Source of the DNA: Penicillus capitatus
Taxonomy: Eukaryota; Chlorophyta
Direction of reading: 5' to 3'
Length of the DNA: 64,000 nt
Assembly (NCBI GenBank): GCA_965649825.1
Contig: OZ287698.1
Span: forward strand, 1,054,001 to 1,118,000
Position 1 is the stretch's first letter. Each line of letters begins with the position of its first letter. The translations under genes were made by a program, and so were the position numbers. Shown in pieces: positions 33,199 to 46,492 of this stretch. Below the pieces are notes generated by a model. That model worked only from the letters and a program-made list of their open reading frames with translations, was not told the origin of the DNA and ran no database searches.

Positions 33199-34851
33199 TG
33201 AAGATCGCCGGCATCCCAAACAAGATTTCGTTCTTACTGGACACCGGTGCAGAGACTAACGTTTTGTCGGAATCCTTAGCAAGGACCCATCAATTTGTCT
33301 TGAACGAGACAGCAACAAAGGAAATCTCTGGATTTGACAATAGCACCAACAAACCGTTAGGAGAAGTCAAGTTAGATTGTTCTCTTGGCGACAAGGAGAC
33401 ACAACTCTCGTTTTTGTTATGCAAGGGGGTGACAAAACCAATTCTGGGGTTAGAAGCTTTACAAACGCTAGGCCTCCGTTTAGACTGCAAACAAGATTGT
33501 GTTTTTGATAGTGACGGTAGAAAGATTCTGATTCACCAAGTATCTTTGCCAAAAAACTGAAAAAAGAGCCTGTTTTTCAGCAGGCGATAAAAAACAAAGA
33601 GAAAGGGGGAAGAAAAAAGATTAGTTCTCATTAATCATAATTGGAGCAAAAAGGGAAAAAAGGAACAAAGAGAAAGCTCAAGTGCTGGTTGTCTCCAAGT
33701 CACTGAGGAGATCAAACCGGAATTTTTTCCTTTTAAGAAGAATGGGTGGATTATCTTTGTAGCTGGGAGGAGTATAGTCTTAGGGCCTTTTCGGAGTAAG
33801 AAGATTATCTTACCTTTTGGATTTTCTGGAGACACAGAATGGAAAGCAATGTTTGACTGTACACAGAATAAAGGAATATTCTGCCGATGCAAGATTTATA
33901 CAAATGGGCAGATAAGTATAGTAATTTACAACCAAACTGACGTTCCACAGCATATCACGAGCAAAATGAAATTAATCTGTGGAAAGGCGGATATAGATTG
34001 GATTGTCGATGTGAACGGAGTGAGGCGTGCATTAAGGAACGATACGAAGAGAATACAAATGGTGACGAGTTCAGTAGAAAAGCACGACACGTTGAGTCTA
34101 GTACAGAGGTTAAAAGAAATGTTTCCAAATGTGTTCTGTGACAAGGTTAGATCAGCCAATGGGAATTTACTGCGTATTAGAGTTAGCGAAAGAGATTTAT
34201 TATGGAATTATGAACCAAAACCTTGTTGGCGAGAGAATTATTTTTCAGATTTGACCGAAAAGGAGATTACCGAAGAGATAGAGTCGTTACTTGAGGAAGA
34301 AATCATTCGAGTGTTATCCACGGATGAAGCAATCCATGCAGTCGTGGCACCTTTGAATTTTTTGAGAAAGCCAAATGGAAAAATAAGACCGACTATTGAC
34401 TTCAGAGATAGCAACACATATCTAAAAGGGAGGGAGTCAGGGTGGCACAATAACCCCGGTAGCTGACACAATTAGTAAAATCAATCCTAGTTGGACTGTT
34501 TTTAACATTGTTGACGTGGTTCATGGGTACGGTTCAATACCAATAGACGATAGTCTGTCTAAGTTTTTTGCATTGCATTGGAAGGGGATAACATATGGTT
34601 TCCGTAGACTTCCGCAGGGTGTTAACATAAGTCCGGAGCTCTTTAATAATAGAATGACTCACATTCTGCAAGGACTAGACGTGATAAGATATTTTGACGA
34701 TATATTAATGGATGGAGAAACAGTGAATGATCTCTTTGAAAAGACTAGGCTGCTATTACAGCGTTTTGATGAATACGGTCTGACGATTAACATACAAAAA
34801 TGTGATTGGTTCAAGAGCTCCGTGAGTTTTTTTGGGTACAGAACTGAATAA
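33199..34851 (+). pseudogene. Ty3-like protease and reverse transcriptase, broken
   Basis: The protease active site is FLLDTGAETNVLS near 33229-33267, followed by a flap-like region and PILGLEALQTLGL. The frame stops at 33558-33560, and a second stop lies about 30 bp later. It reopens in the same frame to 34466, covering the RT fingers (NFLRKPNGKIRPTIDFRD). A shift moves the palm into another frame at about 34440-34851, with FRRLPQGVNISPELFNNRM and the catalytic YFDDIL. The order and motifs fit a gypsy-type polymerase. Confidence 0.85.
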
Positions 34852-35608
34852 TGGCACCATCAACCCATACCACAAGCTGCAAGCCATTTTACAGAAGTTG
34901 CCAAGGATAGAATCACGCCATGACGTTCAAAGAGCAGTGGGGCTGTGTCAACAAGTCGCACCATATTGCTACAAATACACGTATGTCATGAATGAGCTGA
35001 AGCCGTTTCTTAAAAGAGAAAATAATGATTACAAACAAGCGAATAAGATTTTTCAAGAGACAGTAACCGATTTGTGTATCAATGCATACAGATTGACACT
35101 AAAGAGGGTGGGTCCGTTTCATTTGTACACCGATTGGTGTGGAAACCCTTTGAATCAGTTTGGATTTGTTCTGTTCAATTCAGCTTTGCAGCCATGTGTT
35201 TTTGGTTCGTTTGCTACAAGCGAGAAGGTAAAAAGTTTTTTGGGGGAATTGATGGGGATCGTGGAAGCTTTAAAGCAATGTTTTTACATGACAAAGGGAT
35301 TTGCTGTTACCGTGTATTCGGATAACCAGGCCACAGTAGAGTGGCTGAGGGAGCCAACGTTTTTGCATAAATTCAAGGATTTGAGAATACGACGACAATA
35401 TAGTTGGTTGAGACATCATTTTTCACTAGATAAATTAAACTTTCGTTTCGTAGAAGGGAAGGACAATGCGATCGCAGACATACTCAGTCGATGGAAGGTT
35501 ACCAATCCAGTGGCCTCGGAAATCAACCAAAAAAATCAGGGCTACCAAGTTTGTACTATCGAGGTACAACAAGAAGCACAAGGTTGGCGTAGGGAAGCGA
35601 TTGCTTGA
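34832..35608 (+). pseudogene. Ty3-like RT connection and RNase H
   Basis: This open frame overlaps the RT palm frame by 20 bp. The RNase H core shows FHLYTDWCGNPL, an active-site Glu in SFLGELMGIVEAL, VYSDNQATVEWL and FVEGKDNAIADILSRW. It would degrade the RNA of the RNA-DNA hybrid during reverse transcription. It is intact as a domain but cut off from RT by a frame change. Confidence 0.85.
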
Positions 35609-36671
35609 GCACACAAAGGCCACTTTGGAATTAGAAAGACTTGGTTGAATTTGAGGTCGGATGGGTTCAGGTGGGAAAATGATTACGAAGACGTCAAAAG
35701 TTTTGTTCAGACCTGTGATGTTTGCCAGCAATTTAGACAATTGCAACACAACGTAGATTTAGGGATGATAGATAGTCCAACACCGAACCATACCTTGTGT
35801 TTAGATTTCATCGGTCCGTTACCTAGAGGAAGGCATGGTTATCGTTTTATTGCAACCGGTATAGATGCATTTACCAAGTTTGGCACGGCGCAAGCATCTA
35901 AAACGTGTTCTACTACTCAGATTATAAAGCTGCTGAAGAACTGGATTGCATTGAATGGCCCACCGGAACGTATTCTGTGTGACAATGGAGCAGCATTCAT
36001 CTCAAAAGAGTAAGCTGCTGAAGAACTGGATTGCATTGAATGGCCCACCGGAACGTATTCTGTGTGACAATGGAGCAGCATTCATCTCAAAAGAGTTTGA
36101 GAGTTTCTGTGAGCGACACGGCGTTGACATCATTCACACACCGGCGTATGCACATAAAAGCGCCGGCACAATTGAAGCGTACAACAGGAACTTCGTCAAT
36201 CGTCTAAAGAGAATTTGGAAAGAGAAAAGAGGAGACTGGACCGAACACATCAACGAATGTGTGCAAGAAATAAATCGAACAGTGCATTGCACTACTCTTT
36301 TCTGCCCAAGATATCTCCTTAAAGGAATTCACAGAAGTGGCAGACTAGCCAATGATGATCAATTAGCAAAAGATCGAAAACTGGCTTACGAGAGAATCAA
36401 AAGAGCACACGAGCAGTCTGCGAAGAGATATGCAAAGAACGTCAAAGATGTTCCTATTTACGAGGGCATGGAAGTATCTTGGTACAACTCCAAATTAGCT
36501 GATCGCTTAGACTCTAAGCTCTATTCTAAGTGGGTTTCTCCCTGTGTTTTGACAAAGAAACGTAGTGAACATCGTTGGGATATCGAACTGCCTGACGGGT
36601 CTTACCTCTATAACGTACATCGAGATTTTCTTCAACCATTTCGGCGAAAGATAGGTGGGCCCATGTTCTAA
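35609..36671 (+). pseudogene. Integrase, disrupted by an 85-bp duplication
   Basis: The zinc-binding part is HKGHFGIRK and CDVCQQ. The catalytic DDE core starts with LCLDFIGPLPRGRHGYRF and has ILCDNGAAF. An exact tandem duplication at 35927-36096 repeats the second Asp region, shifts the frame and creates a stop. The frame resumes with YAHKSAGTIEAYN (the Glu) and an integrase C terminus. The final TAA (36669-36671) lies inside the right LTR. Confidence 0.85.
35927..36096 (+). repeat. 85-bp tandem duplication inside integrase
   Basis: Bases 35927-36011 are repeated exactly at 36012-36096. Because 85 is not a multiple of three, the copy breaks the integrase frame. Confidence 0.9.
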
Positions 36672-36820
36672 TGGAATACGACGAGAATAATCTAGAAAAA
36701 ATGAACATTAAAACGGACGTGCTGGAACACAGGATTGTAATTGCGATCTGTACGTTTCACAAACGAACAGCCTACCGCGAACGCGCATTCCTTTACCCTT
36801 TCGAGCGAATTCTCACAACA
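36664..36820 (+). repeat. 3' LTR
   Basis: 157 bp, TG to CA, three differences from 24911-25067. GTGT follows, matching the four bases before the left LTR. Confidence 0.9.
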
Positions 36821-38069
36821 GTGTGCTCGGTGCAAGAATTTCGTCGAGTTAACGAACCGTGTATTTAACCTATCGAGTACGGCATGGCATCGAGGCGATG
36901 GTGATGTGGCTTCATCTATTGAATCCGATTATCCCTCTACAAACTAAAAACTCCAACGCTGTTTCAGACCGAAAGATCGCTGTTTGACGGCTGAATCAGT
37001 GTCGACGCCTATTGGTACATATATCATGTTAGTCAGACTTGTAACAATACGATTTCGATCTATTGATGTTTACATTATCCGGCTCTTGTTTGTGCCTTTC
37101 AGAAACACCTCTGTGGCGATTTTATTCCTCGCGTGACGTGAAGCGACAATCAGTCTTGTTAGATTCATAAAATTCTCGTATCTTTCACATTTCCATGTGA
37201 GGTTCGACAGGCAGATTTCACACGATTTAGATTGCAAGACTGATAAAAATCTTCGATTACCCGCGTTGGAATCGCCGCTGCACGAAGGAATTGAAGGTTC
37301 TTATCAAAAGTGCTCGTTAACAAAGACAGTGAAGACACGTGTTGGCTAGACTTCCTTGTGGGAACTCCAAAACATTCGTGGAGTGTTTAAGACGGTATAA
37401 CCGAAAAGATATGCCACGCATTCTAGATCTGTTGCAAGCGAGGGCGTCCGTGTGGACAATAGGAAACTAGCTACCCTCATGTGAATGCAATGGTGTCTAT
37501 GGAGCGGCCGTACCTTGTGGAAATCCTGTCAACGTTTGACCAATTGCCCCAACAGGGCGACTGTTGCGAGCTGTACAATTCACATTTTGATCAGTCTGGT
37601 TCTGTGCATTTGAAAGCATCAGCACTTTGCAGATGGTGTTGTTCGGGTTTGAAGAAATGACGAAGTTTCACGCTGGTTGAGACAAAAGAGCACGGTTGTT
37701 ACCTTATCCAGCCCGCGTTCGTGGCGATAAAGTTACCGAAGCTGTTTCTTAAGCGATTGGCGAGTTTGTTATACATTCTTTTGAAGACAGAACTCTTGTT
37801 CTGCGCACGAACCATTGGTATTTTTTGTTATATGTGTCGCGAAGTCAGCTGTTACCTTATCCGCCACATCGTTGGGATTTCTGTCCGCTTCCGGTCATCT
37901 CCTCGTGATGGTACTTAGACAAATAACTGTCGTAAACGCTGTCTCGTCTGTAATTCTTCGTGCTTGTAGCAGCTTACCTTGACGGTATGCGGATAAGATT
38001 GGCACACATGTTTGTCTTCAAAGTGACAGACACGAAAACATTGTCGAGAAACTCGTTTCAGATTAGTGG
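36821..38069. other. Intergenic, nothing recognised
   Basis: About 1.25 kb of A+T-richer DNA between the retroelement and the inverted lectin copy. No exon, tRNA or repeat was seen on either strand. Confidence 0.4.
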
Positions 38070-39485
38070 CCGATCCTCTGCAGAATGTCAGGCGAAGATA
38101 TCGAGGAAGCAGCACTCACCAGGAGAGAGGAGAGCCATCACACCCGACTTAGAGTTCTCATCGCCCTGTCTGTCGAAGCATAAGCGAGAAAACGATCGTT
38201 TACGATTTCCCTGTCTTCATGGATCCGATGATGCATTGGGTCCACCAGCTCCACAACCAGGCCGTCATCTGGCGCATCGAAGGATGCGATAGCCTCCCAC
38301 TCATCAACCATCGTTTCGTGTAAAGGCGGCTAATTTTTCTTCTGTTATTTATCCGAGGCTGCAGAATGTACTGCCTTACTGGAGGATCAAGGTCAGTCCA
38401 TCAACATTATCTGCTGCACATTGAATTGTTAAACAGGACGATGGAGAAAGATAGAGAGCCTTACTGCATGTCCAAGCTAGACAGGTCGCATTCCCGTATG
38501 AAGCAACCGGGAAGCAGAACATGCACATGCTTGTGCAGAAGCTGTTCGGGAATTGGCGACAGTCTTCAACGCTTAACACTCCAGGACCTCGAAATAAAAT
38601 CGATCTTAGGCGGCACGCGAAATGCATCTGTACTGTTGAACGGAGGCTGTTTTCATTCGCAGGTCCGAAGTCCGATGATTATTCTCTGGAGGACGTGGTG
38701 AGCTAGAGGCAGCAGCGCAGGTGACGACGGCATGCAGCTGTACGACGCAAACACTCGACCTCCCGCACCGCGCTGCAGCGACCCGCGTCGTCTGGACACG
38801 CAAGCAGAGATCCGTCTGACGTCATGCTGCAGCAGCACGGCGGTGGATCTCAGGATGATCCAGGTAATCCACACTGACTCAGCTTTACGGCATTTAACCT
38901 CGGATTCCGCCCGCAATTTCGTCGCTTTTGTTCTTCCGCCCGCAATTGTGCTGAGCGTTTGCTGAACCACGTCTGTTTCTTGAAACGTCAACATGAAGAA
39001 CCTTGTCCTTTGTTTCTTCCTCTTCGGCGTCCTCGGCTCGACAGTCCAGGGTTATGTGACCGAAGAAGACGCGAGCAACGAGATGAATCCTGCCAACACC
39101 GTCCACCTCGGAGGTCGGATATCTCTCAGACTATAATGCAAGGGAAACGCAAAGTGCTTCCGTCTTTACAGGCATTACGCTTAAGACAGGAAGTCACTTT
39201 TTCAGGGCAATTGGCGAAACCAGTAGCTGTCCAAAGATGCCAGAGCCACCTGCACAGAGGCCCCCCCCGCGAGAAAAGCGTTACGATCACTTTCGGCGTC
39301 GAGTTCTCCAAACCTCCGACTGTCACCGCTTGGCTGACCAGATTGGACATCGATAAAAACTACAACGGCCGTTGGATTATCGAAGTGTCCGACATCACGA
39401 CGACGAGCTGCGTCATTACCTTTAAGGTCTGGTGCAACACGTATGTCTATGGCACCATTGTCGCATATCAAGCCATCGGGTAAGT
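38070..39485 (+). repeat. Inverted duplication, right arm
   Basis: The second copy of the 1.4-kb lectin-A segment (3744-5170), in opposite orientation. It includes upstream DNA and a lectin copy. With the left arm it brackets about 33 kb. Confidence 0.8.
38993..39483 (+). pseudogene. H-type lectin copy A2, frameshifted
   Basis: Exon 38993-39113 (signal peptide MKNLVLCFFLFGVLGSTVQG), a 58-nt intron (39114-39171) and an exon to 39483 match lectin A at the same positions. One extra base in a run of eight C (around 39260-39270) moves the signal-peptide half and the lectin-domain half into different frames. The domain itself is well kept (SKPPTVTAWLTRLDIDKN to VAYQAIG). A polymerase slip in the C-run or an assembly error would look the same, so death of the gene is likely but not proven. 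Confidence 0.65.
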
Positions 39486-40452
39486 CGCTCTCGTTCAGAC
39501 AAGCAATCGCACTTTGACGAATGTGGCTTGCTGTAGGGTGGCTGCGTAAAAAGACACACTGTCTTTGAGTTTAACGATTAGATGGCTTTTACATCTCCCT
39601 TTGCACAATGTATATCGGAAGAGGACTGTGTTTGAGTTTGGATGCGGCGGGACCCTTTATTGTTGCCCTCTCTGTTTGTCACAATTCAGCTGTATGGTGG
39701 GTGAGCGTCTTTTCTTTTCTCTGAAACTGCGCAGCAAGACGCGGGTGTCAGAACACTGTTTGAACGATGATTTAAACAGTGGTTGAGGAAAAAGCGCGCT
39801 CCCGGCATGTGATTGACGCATTCCGCCAAACAGAACTCTACCCCTAAGGGGAGGAATTTCGCGCCGAGCACGAACGTCGTCGCGACAGCTACGTTCATCC
39901 GATTTTCCAACACAGGCACAAGGCGTTCACTGGGCAACGTGAAGATACTCACATGCGTTGTCTCAGTTCCTCAGACGGAATACTACATAGTGCTGGATCT
40001 CATGTCGATTCCTCTCTGACGGAGGCAGATCTCGTCCAACCTAATGAACCAAACAGCCATTTGCATTGCATTAAATACGGCCTTCTTGCTTTCTGAGCTA
40101 AGCCAGCACCAAAGGAAGGCGACAGCGTATGGTTGCGTTGGACCTGTTCGTTTGATCCAGTCCATAGATTTATTCGATGCAGACATTTGCAGAGTAATGA
40201 CACGTTCCGCGGCTTTTACCGCCTTCATGTTTAGACAACGGTTTTTGTCGGATCTCTTCAAGACTGCCGCTCTTCTCGAATTGCCTTCAATCGCTGCAGA
40301 ACAGGTCGCGATACACTTTACCATCAACTAGCCGTAACAATGACCTGCAACAGGGTAGAAGAGCCTGGCTATTGTCATCTACGAACAAGCTCCTGTCACA
40401 CGACCTTGTTGACAACCCCCTCTTCTCAGAAACTCTTTTTATACTCGTTGTC
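39486..40452. other. Mostly unassigned; possible small minus-strand gene
   Basis: A minus-strand frame with an ATG at 40324 runs to 39983 and gives 113 codons. It is basic and helical (AAVLKRSDKNRCLNMKAVKA) with an aromatic stretch (AVAFLWCWLSSESKKAVF). I know no matching family and give it low weight. It would diverge from the UMP-CMP kinase gene. Confidence 0.3.
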
Positions 40453-41287
<835 letters not shown>

Positions 41288-41365
41288 GAATCAAGGCACG
41301 TCTTCCTTGCTATCCAGACTTATTTAACAATGCTGTTCTCTGGCTCCACGCACGACTGCATCTCT

Positions 41366-41572
41366 TTATGCCACGGCGCGGTAAATGCCCATTCCAGCAC
41401 ACGATGCCGAGGCGAGTACGAGGACGTATCTGTGTAGTCCAACAGGCGGAGGGCGTTTCCAAAGAGCCGAACCGAGATACACACCGGCTCCAAGAAATAC
41501 GACCGTACCGATAATTCGACAACTTAAACAGTCAGCTTTGATCTCCCGAGAGGACGAAGGAAAGAGCATCAT
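41366..41572 (-). CDS. Small DMAC1/DMO2-like mitochondrial membrane protein
   Basis: 68 residues from ATG 41572. ADCLSCRIIGTVVFLGAGVYL matches the family signature, in which a DCxSCR motif precedes a Gly-rich membrane helix. A second helix (YVLVLASASCAGMGIYRAV) ends the protein. The family includes animal DMAC1, a complex I distal-arm assembly factor, and yeast DMO2. Upstream codons stay open, but the next start would be TTG. Confidence 0.55.
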   Translation of the reverse strand: MMLFPSSSREIKADCLSCRIIGTVVFLGAGVYLGSALWKRPPPVGLHRYVLVLASASCAGMGIYRAVA

Positions 41573-42871
41573 TGAAAATGAAGTTCCTGTCGCCGATAGA
41601 CCGTTGCTCAGGCCGTTTGCTCTTCCGCACGACGCCGTCGCCAATACTCAAGGAGAATCAGCGACTGTCTTGGGCACATCCGTCTTCGAGAGATGCACAT
41701 CCCTGAGATCCATCGGGTTGAGTGTAGAGGCCAGATGATAGCGCATGATACCAGTAGACATCATTCTATGCGGCGCTCTCGCCAATGCACCACCTGCCTC
41801 ACAGAGCTATCGTAGTTGTGCTTTGGATGAGAATGCGGCTCGCTGGTAACGTTCGTTTCGGTTGAAGAGACCCGAGGGCGGCGCGACCGTCGTCATCGAA
41901 TGCGTCGATTCGTATTCCCAAAAACGGAAGACGATTTCAGGTACCGTCACCGACAGGGCGAACGCGAGAGATCACATGTTTCTTCATGCCCTTCGCTGTA
42001 AGAATGAGTGGCAGCTTTTCTGTCGATCGCCGTGCAGAGGCCTCCGCTTTCTTTTGTTTCTTGACCTTCTCTTGTCGATTTTTTGCCTTCTTCCTTTTCT
42101 TGACGCCTCGTTGTCCCTCGCCTTCTATCGGACTGCTCGATTCTTGTTCGCCAGATATTGTTTCTGCTTCTCTTTGATGTGAGATGGAACGATCTTCGAC
42201 CGTCCATCCGTCCATAGCACTGCAAATAGCAGCACATGATAGAGAGGTGCAAACGTAGCATACTTTAGGATCATGTCGAGAGCATGGCAAAGGTTTGTGA
42301 CCTCTTTCAGCCACTGCGCTGATTCGTCCAAGTCTTGCGATGCTGCAGAAACAGCCTTGTTCACGTTCAGGAGATGCCAAAGAACATCGACAGACTCCTC
42401 TCTTAACAGAAATCTCGTCAACCATAGAACAACATGTGTAATCACACTTAATGTGTGGGCGCTGAATGCTCTGTGCCACCGCTCTGAGCAAAGAGGACAC
42501 GTTCATGCACTGGACGCAACTCGCACAGCAATACTGTCGCCAGAGAAAGGATCTTTCATCTGCTCTGCGTGTGTAAAGGTTAATGCACCAGTCTTTTGGT
42601 AACGGTGATATGACGGCGTTGAAGATCTACTTCGGTGAGCGGCATGTACGCTCCCTTCTCTTCTCCAATCTCACCCAGTTCGGTCTCACACATCTCGCAC
42701 ACCGTCGCGGCATCTTTTCCTGATCCGAGTATAGATTTAAGTCGTAGTAGACAGCATTGGCAGGATGGTCACACTTTGATAATAATGTGTGATTTCCGTT
42801 CGGCTTTCTAAAAGGAATTGAGGCCGCAAAACAGGAGCCCGCTTTGCCAACGCCTCGAACTACACTCAGCA
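41573..42871 (-). other. Unresolved minus-strand coding remnants
   Basis: Two stretches look coding but could not be assembled. One ends at 41937 with a very basic tail (VKKRKKAKNRQEKVKKQKK) and may splice from an exon at about 42330-42445 containing ASQDLDESAQWLKE. The other ends near 42580 with a two-CxxC-like segment (VCEMCETELGEI, then MPLTEVDLQRRHITVTKRL) read from about 42770. No family recognised. They may be one or two small genes that diverge from the RAB3GAP2-like gene. Confidence 0.3.
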
Positions 42872-44765
42872 ATGTCTAGTCAGGGTCTTCGACAGGCGTT
42901 TGCTGCGCGTCGCATTGCGGAAAGCTGAGAGGGAAAGAGAACTGTCGTATTGCGTTGCTCACCAGCCTCTGCGCTGCATGCTGCATTGTCTCTCTCTGCC
43001 GTCTTGTCTCATGATAGCGGCATTCCCGCACTGCTCTATATCGACTGCTTCAACCCTTCTAGCTCCACTCGCTCCGATTCCATCCTATGCGTCTCTCTTC
43101 CGATGAAGATTCCGTTCGTTGAAGTCACAGAATGTCTAGGATTGCAGGTTTGTTAACAAGACAGAGCAAGCCGTACTCTTCAAGGTATCTCTGCTCCCTT
43201 AGGCGCCTCCGGGCAGACCAACAGAAGATGACAGGATGGTATGGGAGCTTCAATGTCAAGGGTAAGGCTCCAAAGGATCCAGCCGTTGGGCATCATTTGG
43301 ATATAGGGCATTCGTTGCTGCGAGCTGTGGATGCAGAGTGGCAATTTTTCATTCCCCGTCCAGACGGCCCAGTCCAGAGCGCCCAACAGATGTTGTCCTT
43401 TCCCGCCTCTCTGCCGTCGCCTTTGAAGCTCCACCCCATCGCATTACCGCTCTCTGTTGGCTATCCAATCTCCTTCCCCAAGTCCAGGTCAGCATTCTCA
43501 TTTCCCTTGTGAGAATGCACGTCTTCCATTGCCATGTCAAAGAACGATGAGACTTTGGATGTCCTGGCCGAGCACTTAATGATAGGAAATGAGAAAGGCG
43601 AGTTCATGGTGTACGATATTACAGGAGATCTTATCCTGCGACAGAGACTCCATATTCATCCCGTTCTTTGCATCCAATCGCATCCCGCATCTATGGGTCA
43701 GGGCATCTTGTTTGAATTCAGAACGATAGAATACAGTGCAGGGTCGGAGAGGGAGGCACTCGAAGATATCTCAGTCGTCTTTACAGATGTTCTGTGCTGC
43801 ATTCCGCTTCCAGAGCTGCTTGCCTTCATCCGGCTTCATGAAGCTGGATCCGGTCAGCGGCACGATCCCACTCTGCAATTGGCGCACGGAAAATTTGGTT
43901 TCCCCAAAAATCAGAGCAGTCGATCGGATGGACTGCATCTCGGTGTGCAGACACCGTCCCTTAAGTCACAACTCAAGAATGCCGACAGCGACGCTGAAGA
44001 AACGAAGATTAGTATCCTCTCAGGTAAATTACCTGCCTGTTGATATACCTATGGGTTGATGACGTATGTGTATCAGTCGGGCGATCTCCAGCCATTGGAA
44101 TGTATGATGCGACGGTGCATGGGGCCAAGGGAGGGGCATTGGCAATGATTGGCAAACTGGCATCCTCCATGACCATGGGTGTCACCTCCATGGCCTGGAA
44201 AAACGGTCGGAAGGTCTTGAAACGGGGTGTCCGGTCTTGGTGGTCCGGGTCCAAAGACGAAGAGATGCTTCCTACCGAATCCACTTCTCTACAGTTTTCT
44301 CTCCGAGACAACAAACGCCACGTCCAGAATCTCATCCCTGCTCCCCAGAGCGGACTGGCCGTGTCTGCAGACAATCTGGGACGTGTCTTGCTGATCGATA
44401 TGCAGAAATCCCTTGTTCTCCGAATCTGGAAGGGATATCGTGATGCGCAGTGTGCCTGGCTGACACATCCAGCACATGATGGTGATGCCGTTGAGCTCTA
44501 CTTGGTCCTGTACGGATGGCGACGAGAGACATTAGAAGTCTGGAAGATGCGCTATGGATCGAGGGTGTTCTCTGTGGCAGTGGGACCCAACTGCAAGCTC
44601 CTCGCGACGCGACTCCCCATGGGATTGCCTGAGAATCATCGGTGGTCCGTCAAATGCGCTGTCTTGGATCACGACAAGGAAGAGATTTGGGATGTGGGAG
44701 AGAAAGCGTTTCCTCCTAACAGTGGAAAAGTGGAAGCGATTTGGGACATGATGCTGACACCGTGA
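42872..44765 (+). CDS. RAB3GAP2-like protein (N-terminal beta-propeller domain)
   Basis: Six exons (42872-42908, 42966-43147, 43203-43261, 43307-43481, 43543-44023, 44077-44765) join in phase across 57-, 55-, 45-, 61- and 53-nt introns to 540 residues. Family landmarks are HRITALCWLSNLLPQ, LMIGNEKGEFMVYD, ADNLGRVLLIDMQKSLVLRI followed by WKGYRDAQCAW, and LVLYGWRRETLEVWKM. The non-catalytic RAB3GAP subunit works with RAB3GAP1 at ER-Golgi membranes to activate Rab GTPases. Animal proteins have a long C-terminal part that is absent here. The gene ends 153 bp before the polymerase start, same strand. Confidence 0.82.
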
Positions 44766-46390
44766 ACGCTGCACGCGTCAGCCATCGCCTATCAACCGTA
44801 TCTCTGCCATAGACGACGTTCGTATGTATACAGGATGGCGCAATTCGCACCATATAGAGCATCTATTGCCGTTTAACGTTCGCGTGTGTACGTTCAGTCT
44901 TTTACCCGCGCTGTTCAGATGACGGATGCACGCGACTACGAATGGGCCGCAATCGGCTATACCGATGACGAGCTCTACGATTTCGCCGAACCGGACCTGT
45001 ACGACAGTATCTGCGATGTCGGGGTCACCACGGCGACAGGCTTTCGCCAGGATGACGATCTCGGGCCAAAGCCTCAGTGGGAACACATCGACGAAGGAGC
45101 AGGTGTCGATACGTGGGGTCGCCCTGTTCCTCGCGCCCTTCATCCGGCCACCGATTCAATAAGTGCACTATGGATCCCTTTGCCAAACACGCTCTATGTG
45201 GTTTGATCAGTTTTCCAGCAATTCGACGTCGATTTCGTCATCGACGCCTCGAAGCCTGTCGTGCGCATCTTCGGTGTGAATGATTCCGGTATGCTTGTGA
45301 ATCTCGGAGACGTTTCTGAGAGTGGCGTGCAGGCAACAGTGTCTGTGCGTTCGTTCGCGGATTTGAGCCTTACTTCTACATCGAATTGCCACCGGGTTTT
45401 ACGTCTGGCCACATTCCAGCCTTCAAAGACGAGCTCAAAGTGCGTTTCTTTCATCGTTTATAGATCTATCGGAGAATCGACGACAGAGACGGGTGAATGC
45501 CGATAGCAACCAGACGCATGAGATCACACGCGTGGTGATACAAGAGAAATTGAACATCTGGCAATACCAGTTCCATAAACAAACGCAGTTTCTCAAGATC
45601 TACACACAACTGCCCAATACCATCTCTGTGTGTCGATCGACTCTGGAGAATCGATCGTTTGTTGTGAATGATGTGACAGTCGGTCGCTGCCAGACGTTCG
45701 AGAGCAATCTCCTCTTTCCCCTCAGGTCCCTCCAGCACATCATGCATCGCAGCGGATGGTACAGCTGAGCAACAGGTTTATGATCGATTGCGGCATCTCC
45801 GGAGGAACCTGGGTCGAGGTACCAGCAGGAAAGTACGCCAGAGTTACTGGACAGCAGAAACGAACGACATCGCAGATCGAGATCGAACTAGAATATCGCC
45901 ATCTCATCAATCATCCCCCAGATGGTACCACACCGTCTCTTCAGCACAGTCATGAGCGAGATCTCTTGTGACAGGAGAGTTTGCGCGTCTGGCACCTTTT
46001 CGAATCCTCAGTGTGGATATTGAGTGCGAAGGGCGTAAGGTTCGTGGCGTTGCTTATCTATGCAAATGATGGGATGGGATGGTGCAGGGCAAGTTTCCCG
46101 ATCCGGAATTCGATTCTGTCATTCAGATTGCGAGTCGTGTGACATGTTTGGGCAGTTCCACGTCAGCCGTCAACAATGTTCTCACTCTAAAAGAGTGTTC
46201 TCCCATTATTGGTGCTGAAGTCATGTGCTTCGAGAAGGAGACAGATCTGCTACTGAAATGGCAAAGACTGCTGCGCGTTACCGACCCAGATATCATCATC
46301 GGATACAACATCTGCAATTTCGATCTTCCATACCTCGTCAACCGTGCGAAGAAGCTTCAAATCGACGGTGAATTTGAGTTTTGGGGCCGT

Positions 46391-46402
46391 ATCCGTGCAA
46401 GT
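46391..46402 (+). repeat. Left target-site duplication in POLD1
   Basis: ATCCGTGCAAGT occurs here and at 52718-52729, exactly flanking the LINE. One copy belongs to the POLD1 exon. Confidence 0.92.
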
Positions 46403-46492
46403 ATATCATCGATTGCATCAATCGCGTTTCCTTTTTCAAAAAGCGCGGTAGACGCATATCTCTCAGCACTCACGTATCACTTCTAAAACTCA

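Larger units (their letters stand above)
24911..36820 (+). mobile_element. Ty3-like LTR retrotransposon with nested LINE
   Basis: Two 157-bp direct repeats, each starting TG and ending CA, bound an 11.9-kb unit. GTGT lies immediately outside on both sides (24907-24910 and 36821-36824). The order inside is a signal-peptide ORF, Gag with a zinc knuckle, protease, reverse transcriptase, RNase H and integrase. That order, with RNase H before integrase, is of Ty3 type. A purine-rich tract (about 36645-36659) precedes the right LTR. Excluding the LINE and one target copy, the element is about 6.5 kb. Several stops and frameshifts in pol make this copy non-autonomous. The LTRs differ at three positions, so insertion is fairly recent. 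Confidence 0.9.
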
